Source: Ignavibacteria bacterium
GTDB lineage: Bacteria > Bacteroidota > Ignavibacteria > Ignavibacteriales > Ignavibacteriaceae
Direction of reading: 5' to 3'
Assembly: GCA_030648225.1 (NCBI GenBank)
Contig: JAUSIA010000405.1
Location: 1 to 6,523 of the forward strand
Length of the DNA stretch: 6,523 nucleotides
The translations under genes were made by a program, and so were the position numbers. Below are positions 1-6,081 of this stretch, piece after piece; the first letter of the stretch is position 1; every line of letters starts with the position of its first letter. The notes beneath the pieces were generated by a model that saw only the letters and a program-made list of their open reading frames with translations, searched no databases and was not told the DNA's origin.

Positions 1-204
1 CCAGCAGATTATCTCAGTCCGAATTTCTATAAGATTGAATTAACTCCAGAGGAAATTGCCGCTATAAATGCAGCACTTAAGAATAATAATAGTAAATGTT
101 TTTATGGAGATTATGAGATTATTGTAGAACCAGGAAGTGCAGTTTCCCCTTATACCATAGAAGTGAAAATTGATATGCTTTATAATATAGATGCTAATTT
201 GTAA
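1..204 (+). CDS. 3' end of an unrecognised protein
   Basis: Frame 1 is open from the window edge to a TAA at 202-204 and gives the last 67 residues of a protein whose start lies outside the window. The fragment begins PADYLSPNFYKIEL and ends YNIDANL. It has one cysteine in NSKCFYGDYEI, a short predicted helix (TPEEIAAINAALKN), and then alternating hydrophobic residues that suggest beta strands. There is no T9SS sorting tail and no membrane segment in this part. A strong intrinsic terminator begins 18 bases after the stop, which supports this being a real gene end. I do not recognise the family and assign no function. Confidence 0.7.
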   Translation, partial: PADYLSPNFYKIELTPEEIAAINAALKNNNSKCFYGDYEIIVEPGSAVSPYTIEVKIDMLYNIDANL

Positions 205-222
205 AATTAAGTTTACCGAATT

Positions 223-260
223 AATCCTTACGGAGTATTACTTCGTAAGGATTTTTTATT
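223..260 (+). terminator. Intrinsic terminator after the first gene
   Basis: AATCCTTACG (223-232) pairs perfectly with CGTAAGGATT (244-253). The pairing can continue inward through a G-T wobble and AGT/ACT to a three-base loop at 237-239, for about 14 pairs in all. A T-rich tract (TTTTTATTTT) follows directly. It ends the upstream transcript and separates it from hemW. Confidence 0.9.
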
Positions 261-356
261 TTAAACCACCTTTTAAGTAAATAAATATCAATATAAATTC
301 TTTAGATTCTTTTGTATTTTGAGTTAAGCTTAAATTAAAGATTAAGGTTCGTTTAA

Positions 357-1487
357 TTGAAAGATTCAGCTCTATATATTCATATCCCTTTTTGCGATCA
401 TAAATGTATCTATTGTGATTTCTATTCAATAATAACAACCGATAACATTAATCCTTTTCTTATCTCCATTAAAAAAGAAATAAATTTTTATTCTGAGATT
501 TACTCTAACGACAGATATTTTACTTCTATTTATTTTGGGGGAGGGACACCTTCACTTATGGAAGCAGGATATATTGAAGAGATAATTAATCATCTGAAGG
601 CAAAATTTTCTGTAAGTGAAGATGCTGAAATAACTCTTGAAACAAACCCCGGGACTGTAAATGAACAAAAGTTAAAATCTTTTCTTAAAGCAGGAATAAA
701 CAGAATAAGTATTGGTATTCAGTCTTTTAATGATGATGAATTAAAATTTTTAACAAGGATACACAACAGTGAAACAGCAATTAAAACAATTCTTAATGCT
801 CAAGATGCAGGTTTTGAAAATATAAGTGCCGATCTGATTTTTAATCTTCCGGGACAAACTAAAGATAAATGGCTGGATAATCTGAAAACTATAACTCGGC
901 TTCCGGTTAAACATATATCTGCTTACAGTCTTATTCTTGAAAGAGGAACGATACTTAACAAGATGGTTCTTGATGGAAAAATAAAAATGCAGAATGATGA
1001 TTATGATGCTGAACTATATGAGTTAACGATGGATCTTATGGAATCAAATGGATTCTATCAGTATGAGGTCTCAAACTTTGCAAAACCAGGTTTTGAGTGT
1101 ATTCATAATAAAGCTTATTGGGAATATAGGGATTATCTTAGTTTTGGCCCCTCTGCTCATTCTTTTGTAGATGGAAAGAGATGGTGGAATTTCTCAAGCT
1201 TAAAACGATATATAAGTGAAATAGAAAATAACAATTGTGCTGCTGCCTGTTCGGAAATCATAAACCAGGTACAAATGTTTGATGAATATGTTATGCTTGC
1301 TTTAAGAAGCAGAGGGTTAGACATTACTGATTTGAAAAGCAGGTTTGGAGAAAAATGGATTAAGAGCAAACAAAAATATTTTTCTCAGCTTCAGCAAAAT
1401 AATCTTATTGCATTAAGAGAAAATAAAATCCAGCTTACAAAAAATGGTTATTCTCTGTGTGATGAAATTTTATCTAACATTCTATAG
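357..1487 (+). CDS. hemW: HemW, radical-SAM heme chaperone
   Basis: A 376-residue radical-SAM protein of the HemN/HemW family, of normal length for HemW. HemW binds heme and passes it to client proteins; older annotations call it coproporphyrinogen III oxidase. Visible motifs are the 4Fe-4S cysteines CDHKCIYC (C13, C17, C20) followed by DF rather than the extra cysteine of true HemN, the SAM-binding GGGTP (61-65), ETNPGT (95-100), GINRISIGIQSF (113-124), NLPGQT (163-168), YEVSNFAKPGFEC (236-248), and HNKAYW (250-255), which matches the HNxxYW heme motif reported for HemW. The C-terminal part (about 300-376) fits the family's winged-helix-like domain. The start is TTG: an in-frame TAA lies immediately before it (354-356), the conserved YIHIPFC begins at residue 7, and AAGG (344-347) sits 9 bases upstream. 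It acts in the cytoplasm. It appears to be transcribed alone, since a terminator precedes it and 178 bases follow it. Confidence 0.95.
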   Translation: MKDSALYIHIPFCDHKCIYCDFYSIITTDNINPFLISIKKEINFYSEIYSNDRYFTSIYFGGGTPSLMEAGYIEEIINHLKAKFSVSEDAEITLETNPGTVNEQKLKSFLKAGINRISIGIQSFNDDELKFLTRIHNSETAIKTILNAQDAGFENISADLIFNLPGQTKDKWLDNLKTITRLPVKHISAYSLILERGTILNKMVLDGKIKMQNDDYDAELYELTMDLMESNGFYQYEVSNFAKPGFECIHNKAYWEYRDYLSFGPSAHSFVDGKRWWNFSSLKRYISEIENNNCAAACSEIINQVQMFDEYVMLALRSRGLDITDLKSRFGEKWIKSKQKYFSQLQQNNLIALRENKIQLTKNGYSLCDEILSNIL

Positions 1488-1588
1488 TATCCAACCCGAG
1501 AAGACTCTTAAAGTTTAATAATCTCAGAATAGTACAACTAAGCATATTTTAATCTTATAAATACTTAATTTTTATTGGGGAATTAAAA

Positions 1589-1660
1589 TTGAAAATCTTA
1601 ATTTGCTATTTACTTATTGGTGTGTTAATGAAAAAATATTTTAACAAACTCAGGGGTTAA
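1589..1660 (+). other. Possible 23-codon leader ORF before the peptidase gene
   Basis: A TTG-initiated ORF encodes 23 residues beginning MKILICYLLIG and ends at TAA 1658-1660, only 5 bases before the peptidase ATG and in a different frame. GGGG at 1577-1580 lies 8 bases before the TTG, just as GGGG at 1653-1656 lies 9 bases before the peptidase ATG. The peptide resembles the peptidase signal peptide start (MKILFYLLSS), so the stretch may be an old duplication of the gene's start, a short leader whose translation couples to the next gene, or chance in AT-rich DNA. Nothing shows that it is expressed. Confidence 0.22.
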
Positions 1661-1665
1661 AACGA

Positions 1666-4377
1666 ATGAAAATTTTATTTTACTTACTTTCGTCGCTTAT
1701 ATTTTTTTCCTCTTTATACTCTCAGAATTATAAACAAGTAAAAATTTATTCCGATAATAAAGAGGATATTGCACGAATAGCAAACCTTGGAATAGATTTA
1801 GAACATTCTGAATACACAAAAGATAATGCAATAATAGTTTTTCTCAGCGATGCTGAATTTTCAATACTTCAAACTTCAGGTTATAATTATGAAGTTATTA
1901 TTGAGGACTGGTTTGAATATTATAATAATCGGCCTCAACTGACAGAAAATGAAAAAAGAACTTTTATTAAACAAAGTGCCGATGAATTTCGTGTTACAGG
2001 TTTCGGCTTTGGTTCAATGGGGGGTTATTATACATTAGCTGAAGTAACTGCAGAACTTGATACTATGAGAATGCTTTTCCCAAATCTTGTAACTGAAAAA
2101 CAATCTATTGGCAATACAATAGAAAACCGCCCGATGTATATGGTTAAAATATCAGACAATCCTGAGGTAAGTGAAAATGAACCAAGGATTTTATACACGG
2201 CACTTCATCATGCAAGGGAACCTGAAAGTATGATGCAGATGATTTACTTTATGTATTATCTGCTCGAGAATTATAATTCGGATCCGTCAGTTCAGTATCT
2301 TGTTAATAACAGGGAGTTATATTTTATCCCGGTAGTTAATCCTGATGGTTATGAATTTAACCGCCAAACTGATCCTAACGGAGGAGGGTTCTGGAGAAAG
2401 AATAGAAGAAATAATGGCGGTGGATCTTTTGGAGTTGATCTAAACAGGAATTATGGACCTATGGCTTATTGGAATGCTCCTAATGGAGGATCAAGCACGA
2501 GCCCAGGCAGCGATACTTACAGAGGTACTGCACCGTTTTCAGAACCTGAGACAAACAACATTAAAAATTTCATTGCCGGTAAAGGAATAAAAAATACACT
2601 AAACTATCATACTTATGGCAGCTACCTGATTTATCCTTATGGTGCATTGGAAATGGAAACACCTGATTCATTAATCTTCAGGGAATTTGCCGGTGATATG
2701 ACTTCCTATAACGGCTACACAGCCGGAACTGATCAGCAGACTGTAGGATATTCAACAAGAGGGAACAGTGATGATTATTATTATGATGGTGATATTCCTC
2801 TTAACGGCGGAAAAATATTTGCGATGACACCCGAGGTAGGTAATTCATCAGATGGATTCTGGCCTCCGCAGAACAGGATTTTTCCTCTTGCTCAGGAAAA
2901 TCTTCTGCCTAATTTATATTATGCCTGGGTAGCCGGTGAATATATCTCTCTTGAAAATGCAAACTTTCAGCAGCAATACTTTTTACCTGGAGATCTGGTT
3001 GAATTCTTTCCTTCATTAAAAAATAAAGGATTATCTTCAGCATACAATATTTTAGTTGAGTTAAGCTCATTAAGTTCTTATGCTACTGTTAATGTAAACT
3101 CTGCAGTTGTTGATTCAATACCATCAAGAGAATCTGTTTTGCTCCAAACACCATTATCTTTTTCTATTTCTTCCGTTGCACCGGTAGAGGAAAGAATTAA
3201 GTTACTTTTAACCACAAAAACAAATGGTGTTAAGATGTCGGATGATACATTAAGCATCATCATTGGAGTTCCCAATTATGTTTTTGTTGATACAACTAAT
3301 GATCCTCTAAATCTTTGGACCGTAACAAGTACACCTGCAAATCCAAAATGGGAAGCAACGACTTTATCTTATTATTCATCCCCAACATCATATACCGACA
3401 GCAAAACTGGTAATTACAGTAATAATGCTACTGTTACAATGACACTAACAAATTCAATAAATCTTTCTTCTTTTCAAAATCCTCTCTTAAGATTCTGGAC
3501 AAAATATGATATTGAAAGTAACTGGGATTATGGACAGGTAGAAATATCTTTAAATAATGGATCAACATGGATTCCTCTTGAAGGAGAATATACTCAGCCA
3601 GGTACAGGAAGTTTTCAACCGAACGGACAACCTGTTTATGATGGTTCTCAATCTGATTGGGTACTTGAGGAGATAAGCCTTGCAAATTACACATCTAACC
3701 AGGTGAAAATAAGATTTGAACTTAAAACTGATGGATCATCTACAAGAGATGGCTGGTATCTTGATGATATTGGAATTATTGTTTACAGCATTGTTCCGGT
3801 TGAGCTAACTTCATTTACTGCAAATCTTTCAGGTCATAAGGTTCTTTTAAACTGGTCTACAGCAACAGAACTGAATAATTATGGCTTTGAGATTGAGAAA
3901 GCAACTGGTAAGAATATTGACGAGCTACAATATATTACAATTGGTTTTGTTAATGGGAAAGGCAGCAGTGAAGAGATATCAGACTATTCTTTTATTGATA
4001 AATCTCCTCTTACCGGAAAATCTTATTACAGGTTAAAACAGATTGACTATGACGGCAGCTTTAAATATTCCGATCTTGTTTCAGTAGAATATTCCGGAGT
4101 TACCGAATATGAACTTTCTCAAAATTATCCAAACCCATTTAATCCAAAGACAGTAATTAATTATTCTATCCCAAAATCAGGTAATGTTTCTTTAAAGGTT
4201 TATAACATACTTGGAGTTGAAGTTGCTGAGTTTGTAAATGAATATAAAGAAGCAGGCAAACATTCAGTTGAATTTTCCACGGAATCAATAAAAGGAGAAA
4301 TAGGCTCGGGTGTTTATTTCTATACCATTAAAGCAAATGATTTTATTCAGACACGGAAGATGATTGTAATTAAATGA
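1666..4377 (+). CDS. Secreted M14 zinc carboxypeptidase with T9SS sorting domain
   Basis: A 903-residue exported metallopeptidase of family M14 (carboxypeptidase A/T type), expected to remove C-terminal residues from peptides outside the cell. Residues 1-19 form a signal peptide (MKILF, a hydrophobic core, then SLYS before Q20). Residues 20 to about 115 look like a propeptide. The catalytic domain spans about 118-425: zinc ligands H182 and E185 in HHARE, H315 in NYHTYG, substrate-binding W243-R244 and N260-R261 (GVDLNRNYG), likely catalytic Y362 (VGYSTRGNS), and the general base E390 in MTPEVG. All expected M14 residues are present, so it should be active. Next come a CARDB/Ig-like segment (about 430-535), a jelly-roll or MAM-like segment ending GWYLDDIGI (about 545-705), a fibronectin-III-like domain opening VELTSFTA (about 712-808), and a T9SS type A sorting domain (about 815-903: SQNYPNPFNPKT, LKVYNILGVEV, GVYFYTIKA, RKMIVIK). 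T9SS cargo is exported across the outer membrane and either anchored or released. The ATG has GGGG 9 bases upstream. The true substrate is unknown. Confidence 0.95.
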   Translation: MKILFYLLSSLIFFSSLYSQNYKQVKIYSDNKEDIARIANLGIDLEHSEYTKDNAIIVFLSDAEFSILQTSGYNYEVIIEDWFEYYNNRPQLTENEKRTFIKQSADEFRVTGFGFGSMGGYYTLAEVTAELDTMRMLFPNLVTEKQSIGNTIENRPMYMVKISDNPEVSENEPRILYTALHHAREPESMMQMIYFMYYLLENYNSDPSVQYLVNNRELYFIPVVNPDGYEFNRQTDPNGGGFWRKNRRNNGGGSFGVDLNRNYGPMAYWNAPNGGSSTSPGSDTYRGTAPFSEPETNNIKNFIAGKGIKNTLNYHTYGSYLIYPYGALEMETPDSLIFREFAGDMTSYNGYTAGTDQQTVGYSTRGNSDDYYYDGDIPLNGGKIFAMTPEVGNSSDGFWPPQNRIFPLAQENLLPNLYYAWVAGEYISLENANFQQQYFLPGDLVEFFPSLKNKGLSSAYNILVELSSLSSYATVNVNSAVVDSIPSRESVLLQTPLSFSISSVAPVEERIKLLLTTKTNGVKMSDDTLSIIIGVPNYVFVDTTNDPLNLWTVTSTPANPKWEATTLSYYSSPTSYTDSKTGNYSNNATVTMTLTNSINLSSFQNPLLRFWTKYDIESNWDYGQVEISLNNGSTWIPLEGEYTQPGTGSFQPNGQPVYDGSQSDWVLEEISLANYTSNQVKIRFELKTDGSSTRDGWYLDDIGIIVYSIVPVELTSFTANLSGHKVLLNWSTATELNNYGFEIEKATGKNIDELQYITIGFVNGKGSSEEISDYSFIDKSPLTGKSYYRLKQIDYDGSFKYSDLVSVEYSGVTEYELSQNYPNPFNPKTVINYSIPKSGNVSLKVYNILGVEVAEFVNEYKEAGKHSVEFSTESIKGEIGSGVYFYTIKANDFIQTRKMIVIK

Positions 4378-4391
4378 ATTGAGCTTTATAC

Positions 4392-4423
4392 TAACCCAAT
4401 TTCTTTAAGAAATTGGGTTATTT
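4392..4423. terminator. Hairpin between converging genes
   Basis: TAACCCAATTTC (4392-4403) pairs exactly with GAAATTGGGTTA (4409-4420) around a five-base TTTAA loop. It lies between the stop of the peptidase gene (4377) and the stop of the minus-strand HAD gene (4432), so it can serve both. The T tract is short (TTT) on the plus strand, and on the minus strand the hairpin is followed by AGTATAAA rather than a T run, so it may be a leaky terminator or a transcript-end stabiliser. Confidence 0.7.
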
Positions 4424-4431
4424 AAAATCAT

Positions 4432-5121
4432 TCACCAATGTGGATTATTCCTTAAATATATTTTTTTATTTAGCATAGGCATTAGCTCACTTAAAGAATT
4501 GATATAAAAATCTGCTTTTTCCTTTAAGAGTTTTTCTTTTTCCCTGTAACCATAACTAACAGCACACGTAAAGGATCCGGCTCTTTTACCGCAAGTTATA
4601 TCTAATTCTGTATCTCCCACAATTAATGTTTCTTCAGCTTTTACTTTTAATGTTTTGCAGATTTCCATTAACGGTTCAGGGTTTGGTTTAACCGGCATAT
4701 CAATTCTTCTTCCCATAATCAGATCAAAATAACCGGATAGATTAAAATGCTTAATTATTTTCTCCGCCTGGTCCTGTCCTTTTGTGGTAAGGAGAGAAAT
4801 AAAAATTTTTTTTTGTTTTAGTTCAGCTAAGGTTTCTTCTACAAAAGGGTATAACTCTGACTGGTTAATAAAGTCAAAATAGTTTTGCTTATAAATACTT
4901 ATAAAATGTTCAATATCTGCAACATCAATTTTTAACTCCTTAAAGATATCCGAAAAGTGATGTCCTATTCTTATTCTTAAATCATTCTCTCTCAATGAAT
5001 TCCCAATATTTAACTGCTTCAATGTTTTCAGAGTTGCATTAAGAATGGTATCGAAGGAATTAACAAGAGTTCCATCTAAATCAAAGCAGATATGCTTAAT
5101 CGGTATTTTCTTCCTCATCAT
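4432..5121 (-). CDS. HAD-superfamily phosphatase, phosphoglycolate phosphatase-like
   Basis: A 229-residue cytoplasmic hydrolase of the HAD superfamily, resembling Gph/PpaX-type phosphatases that remove phosphate from small molecules. Motif I is CFDLDGTLVNS, with nucleophile D14 and acid/base D16. Residues about 21-100 form a helical C1 cap. Motif II is LLTTKG (T112), motif III is VKPNPEP (K145), and motif IV is IVGDTELD (D170, D174). All four are intact and the length is normal. I chose ATG 5121 (ATG 5118 follows at once) because the usual HAD start falls just before motif I. The frame stays open to an ATG at 5193, but that start would add 24 residues and run deep into the upstream small gene. 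No clear Shine-Dalgarno precedes 5121; the start overlaps the last 26 bases of the zinc-ribbon gene, which suggests translational coupling. The substrate cannot be told from sequence: phosphoglycolate, pyrophosphate and sugar phosphates are all possible. Confidence 0.9.
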   Translation of the reverse strand: MMRKKIPIKHICFDLDGTLVNSFDTILNATLKTLKQLNIGNSLRENDLRIRIGHHFSDIFKELKIDVADIEHFISIYKQNYFDFINQSELYPFVEETLAELKQKKIFISLLTTKGQDQAEKIIKHFNLSGYFDLIMGRRIDMPVKPNPEPLMEICKTLKVKAEETLIVGDTELDITCGKRAGSFTCAVSYGYREKEKLLKEKADFYINSLSELMPMLNKKIYLRNNPHW

Positions 5122-5269
5122 TTTCTGTTTTTGCGGAAATATTACAATGCTCGCCTCTGCAGCATTCATCAATGTTAATCCTGCAAAAAGCACATTGACC
5201 GTGTCCGTGAACCCAAATAATTTCAGTGAGTCGGCTGCACCAGGGGCAGATAGTTTGTAATTTCTGCAC
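5096..5269 (-). CDS. Small cysteine-rich zinc-ribbon-like protein (57 aa)
   Basis: A 57-residue minus-strand ORF from GTG 5269 to TAA 5098-5096. It has the pattern of a zinc ribbon: CPWC (C8, C11), WVHGHGQC (19-26), CAFC (C26, C29), then DECCRGEHC (34-42), and an acidic tail (NDEEENTD). C8, C11, C26 and C29 would bind one zinc; H21, H23, C36, C37, H41 and C42 could form a second site or tune the first. The density of paired CxxC motifs and the lack of stops make chance unlikely. GTG is the only conventional start in the frame between the upstream in-frame stop (5326-5324) and C8. It overlaps the HAD phosphatase start by 26 bases in another frame, so the two are probably co-transcribed. I cannot name the family and infer no function beyond probable metal binding and perhaps nucleic-acid or protein contact. 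There is no signal peptide, so it is cytoplasmic. Confidence 0.8.
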   Translation of the reverse strand: MQKLQTICPWCSRLTEIIWVHGHGQCAFCRINIDECCRGEHCNISAKTENDEEENTD

Positions 5270-5301
5270 TTTGATTCTATTAATTCTTAAAAATTTACTT
5301 C

Positions 5302-5337
5302 CAAAGATAATTTTTTTATTGCTTTAATTATTTCAAA
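5302..5337 (-). promoter_or_regulatory. Candidate Bacteroidota-type promoter for the minus-strand operon
   Basis: Read on the minus strand, TATCTTTG (5309-5302) matches the TAnnTTTG -7 element of Bacteroidota primary-sigma promoters exactly, and TTTG (5337-5334) could be the -33 element. The 24-base spacer is slightly longer than usual. Transcription would start near 5297, about 28 bases before the GTG of the zinc-ribbon gene. Whether this organism uses that promoter grammar is assumed from its apparent lineage. Confidence 0.35.
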
Positions 5338-5358
5338 AGACTAATATACGACGGTATT

Positions 5359-5416
5359 TTTTGTCTTTTATTAACGACAATTTCATTTTTTCTTTTGTCA
5401 CAGTATAACGACAAAA
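5359..5416. promoter_or_regulatory. Two matching dyads, likely operator sites
   Basis: Two copies of TTTTGTC-N6-TAACGACAA lie at 5359-5380 and 5393-5414, exactly 34 bases apart. Each holds an inverted repeat with a 10-base centre: TTGTC/GACAA in the first (5361-5365 and 5376-5380) and TTTTGTC/GACAAAA in the second (5393-5399 and 5410-5416). The six bases between the shared parts differ (TTTTAT versus ACAGTA), as expected for protein-contacted half-sites around a free centre. A lone ACGAC at 5348-5352 could be another half-site. They sit in the divergent region between the zinc-ribbon/HAD operon and the secreted-protein gene and could control either. The regulator is not identifiable. Confidence 0.5.
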
Positions 5417-5533
5417 ATTTTTTAGTAGTTTTTTTCTTTAGTTAGTGATTTTCAATTAAGTATATCCTTGGTACGGTTTTCGTTACTAAAATAAAACTTT
5501 AAATAAAACATTTAAACATTTAGGAGCTCTAAC

Positions 5534-5950
5534 ATGAAAAAACTTATTTTCACTTTTTCTTTTCTTTCCCTGTTTGTGTTTGGTTTCCAGAATTATTCCA
5601 ACGCACAATCAGAACCTGTTTTATATTTCTGTGAGAAATATGGCGATGATGGTGAAGTAAATGTCAGTGACAGATTTACCACCGGGTATTTAACAGTTAT
5701 GGTAAAGTGTGATTATGCACTCGATCTTGAAGATGTTTCAATCCAGTTCGATAAATGGAATACCCGTGAACGTAAGTTTGAATATTATAAGAAATTCGAT
5801 TACGTTGTTGAACCTGATATGAAGTTTATCTTCTTCGCGAAGAATGACGAGAGTGATCTTAAATTTGAAGAAACCGGTTTCTACAGAGTATTCCTGCTTG
5901 ACGATAGAGAGAAAACAGTTGCAAGTGCTTTGATTGAAATCATAGATTAA
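5534..5950 (+). CDS. Small secreted protein of unknown function
   Basis: A 138-residue protein with a clear N-terminal signal peptide: MKK, a hydrophobic core of phenylalanines and leucines, and a cleavage site after SNA (residue 24, leaving QSEPV). The mature part is about 114 residues, acidic and aromatic, with strand-like segments such as GYLTVMVKCD (51-60), EDVSIQFDKW (66-75), MKFIFFAKND (96-105) and GFYRVFLLDD (115-124). This suggests a compact beta-sandwich. Two cysteines (C33, C59) could form a disulfide in the periplasm. There is no lipobox cysteine, no membrane helix after the signal peptide, and no T9SS tail, so a periplasmic location is most likely. AGGAG (5522-5526) lies 7 bases before the ATG, the best ribosome binding site in the window, and a strong terminator follows, so it is a self-contained and possibly well-expressed unit. 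A weak promoter candidate is TATCCTTG at 5463-5470. I do not recognise a named family. Confidence 0.9.
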   Translation: MKKLIFTFSFLSLFVFGFQNYSNAQSEPVLYFCEKYGDDGEVNVSDRFTTGYLTVMVKCDYALDLEDVSIQFDKWNTRERKFEYYKKFDYVVEPDMKFIFFAKNDESDLKFEETGFYRVFLLDDREKTVASALIEIID

Positions 5951-5970
5951 TAGATTTCAACAAGAATTTT

Positions 5971-6007
5971 AAGAGCGGTATAGATTTTATACCGCTTTTT
6001 TTATTTT
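5971..6007 (+). terminator. Intrinsic terminator after the secreted-protein gene
   Basis: AGCGGTATA (5974-5982) pairs perfectly with TATACCGCT (5988-5996) around a five-base GATTT loop. A run of seven Ts follows (5996-6002), then ATTTT. The stem can extend outward through AAG against the first Ts. This is a classic strong terminator, 20 bases past the stop codon at 5950. Confidence 0.93.
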
Positions 6008-6081
6008 AAATAGAATGACTCATCAAAATATATAATCTCTATTTTCTTTAAATTTACGTTAGATAAAAAGAAAAAGAATTT

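Noticed and set aside
256..438. Minus-strand ORF of 60 residues at the hemW start
   Set aside because: It overlaps the terminator tract and the conserved hemW N-terminus and has low-complexity composition.
1488..1588. Terminator after hemW
   Set aside because: No stem of useful length followed by a T run is visible, so no call is made. Read-through into the peptidase gene cannot be excluded.
3078..3694. Minus-strand ORFs inside the peptidase gene
   Set aside because: They are antisense shadows of a coherent plus-strand multidomain protein and have no motifs.
5122..5193. Longer start for the HAD phosphatase at ATG 5193
   Set aside because: It would add 24 residues of no family character before motif I and overlap the zinc-ribbon frame by nearly 100 bases. 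ATG 5121 gives a normal HAD N-terminus.
5045..5260. Plus-strand ORF of 71 residues with a hydrophobic, signal-peptide-like stretch
   Set aside because: It lies wholly antisense to the HAD motif I region and the zinc-ribbon gene, whose CxxC motifs and conserved residues explain the sequence. No ribosome binding site or terminator fits it.
5417..5533. Possible riboswitch or structured leader before the secreted-protein gene
   Set aside because: Only a weak hairpin (GTACG against CGTTAC around 5471-5486, with a bulge) is visible. No known riboswitch core or terminator/antiterminator pair was seen.
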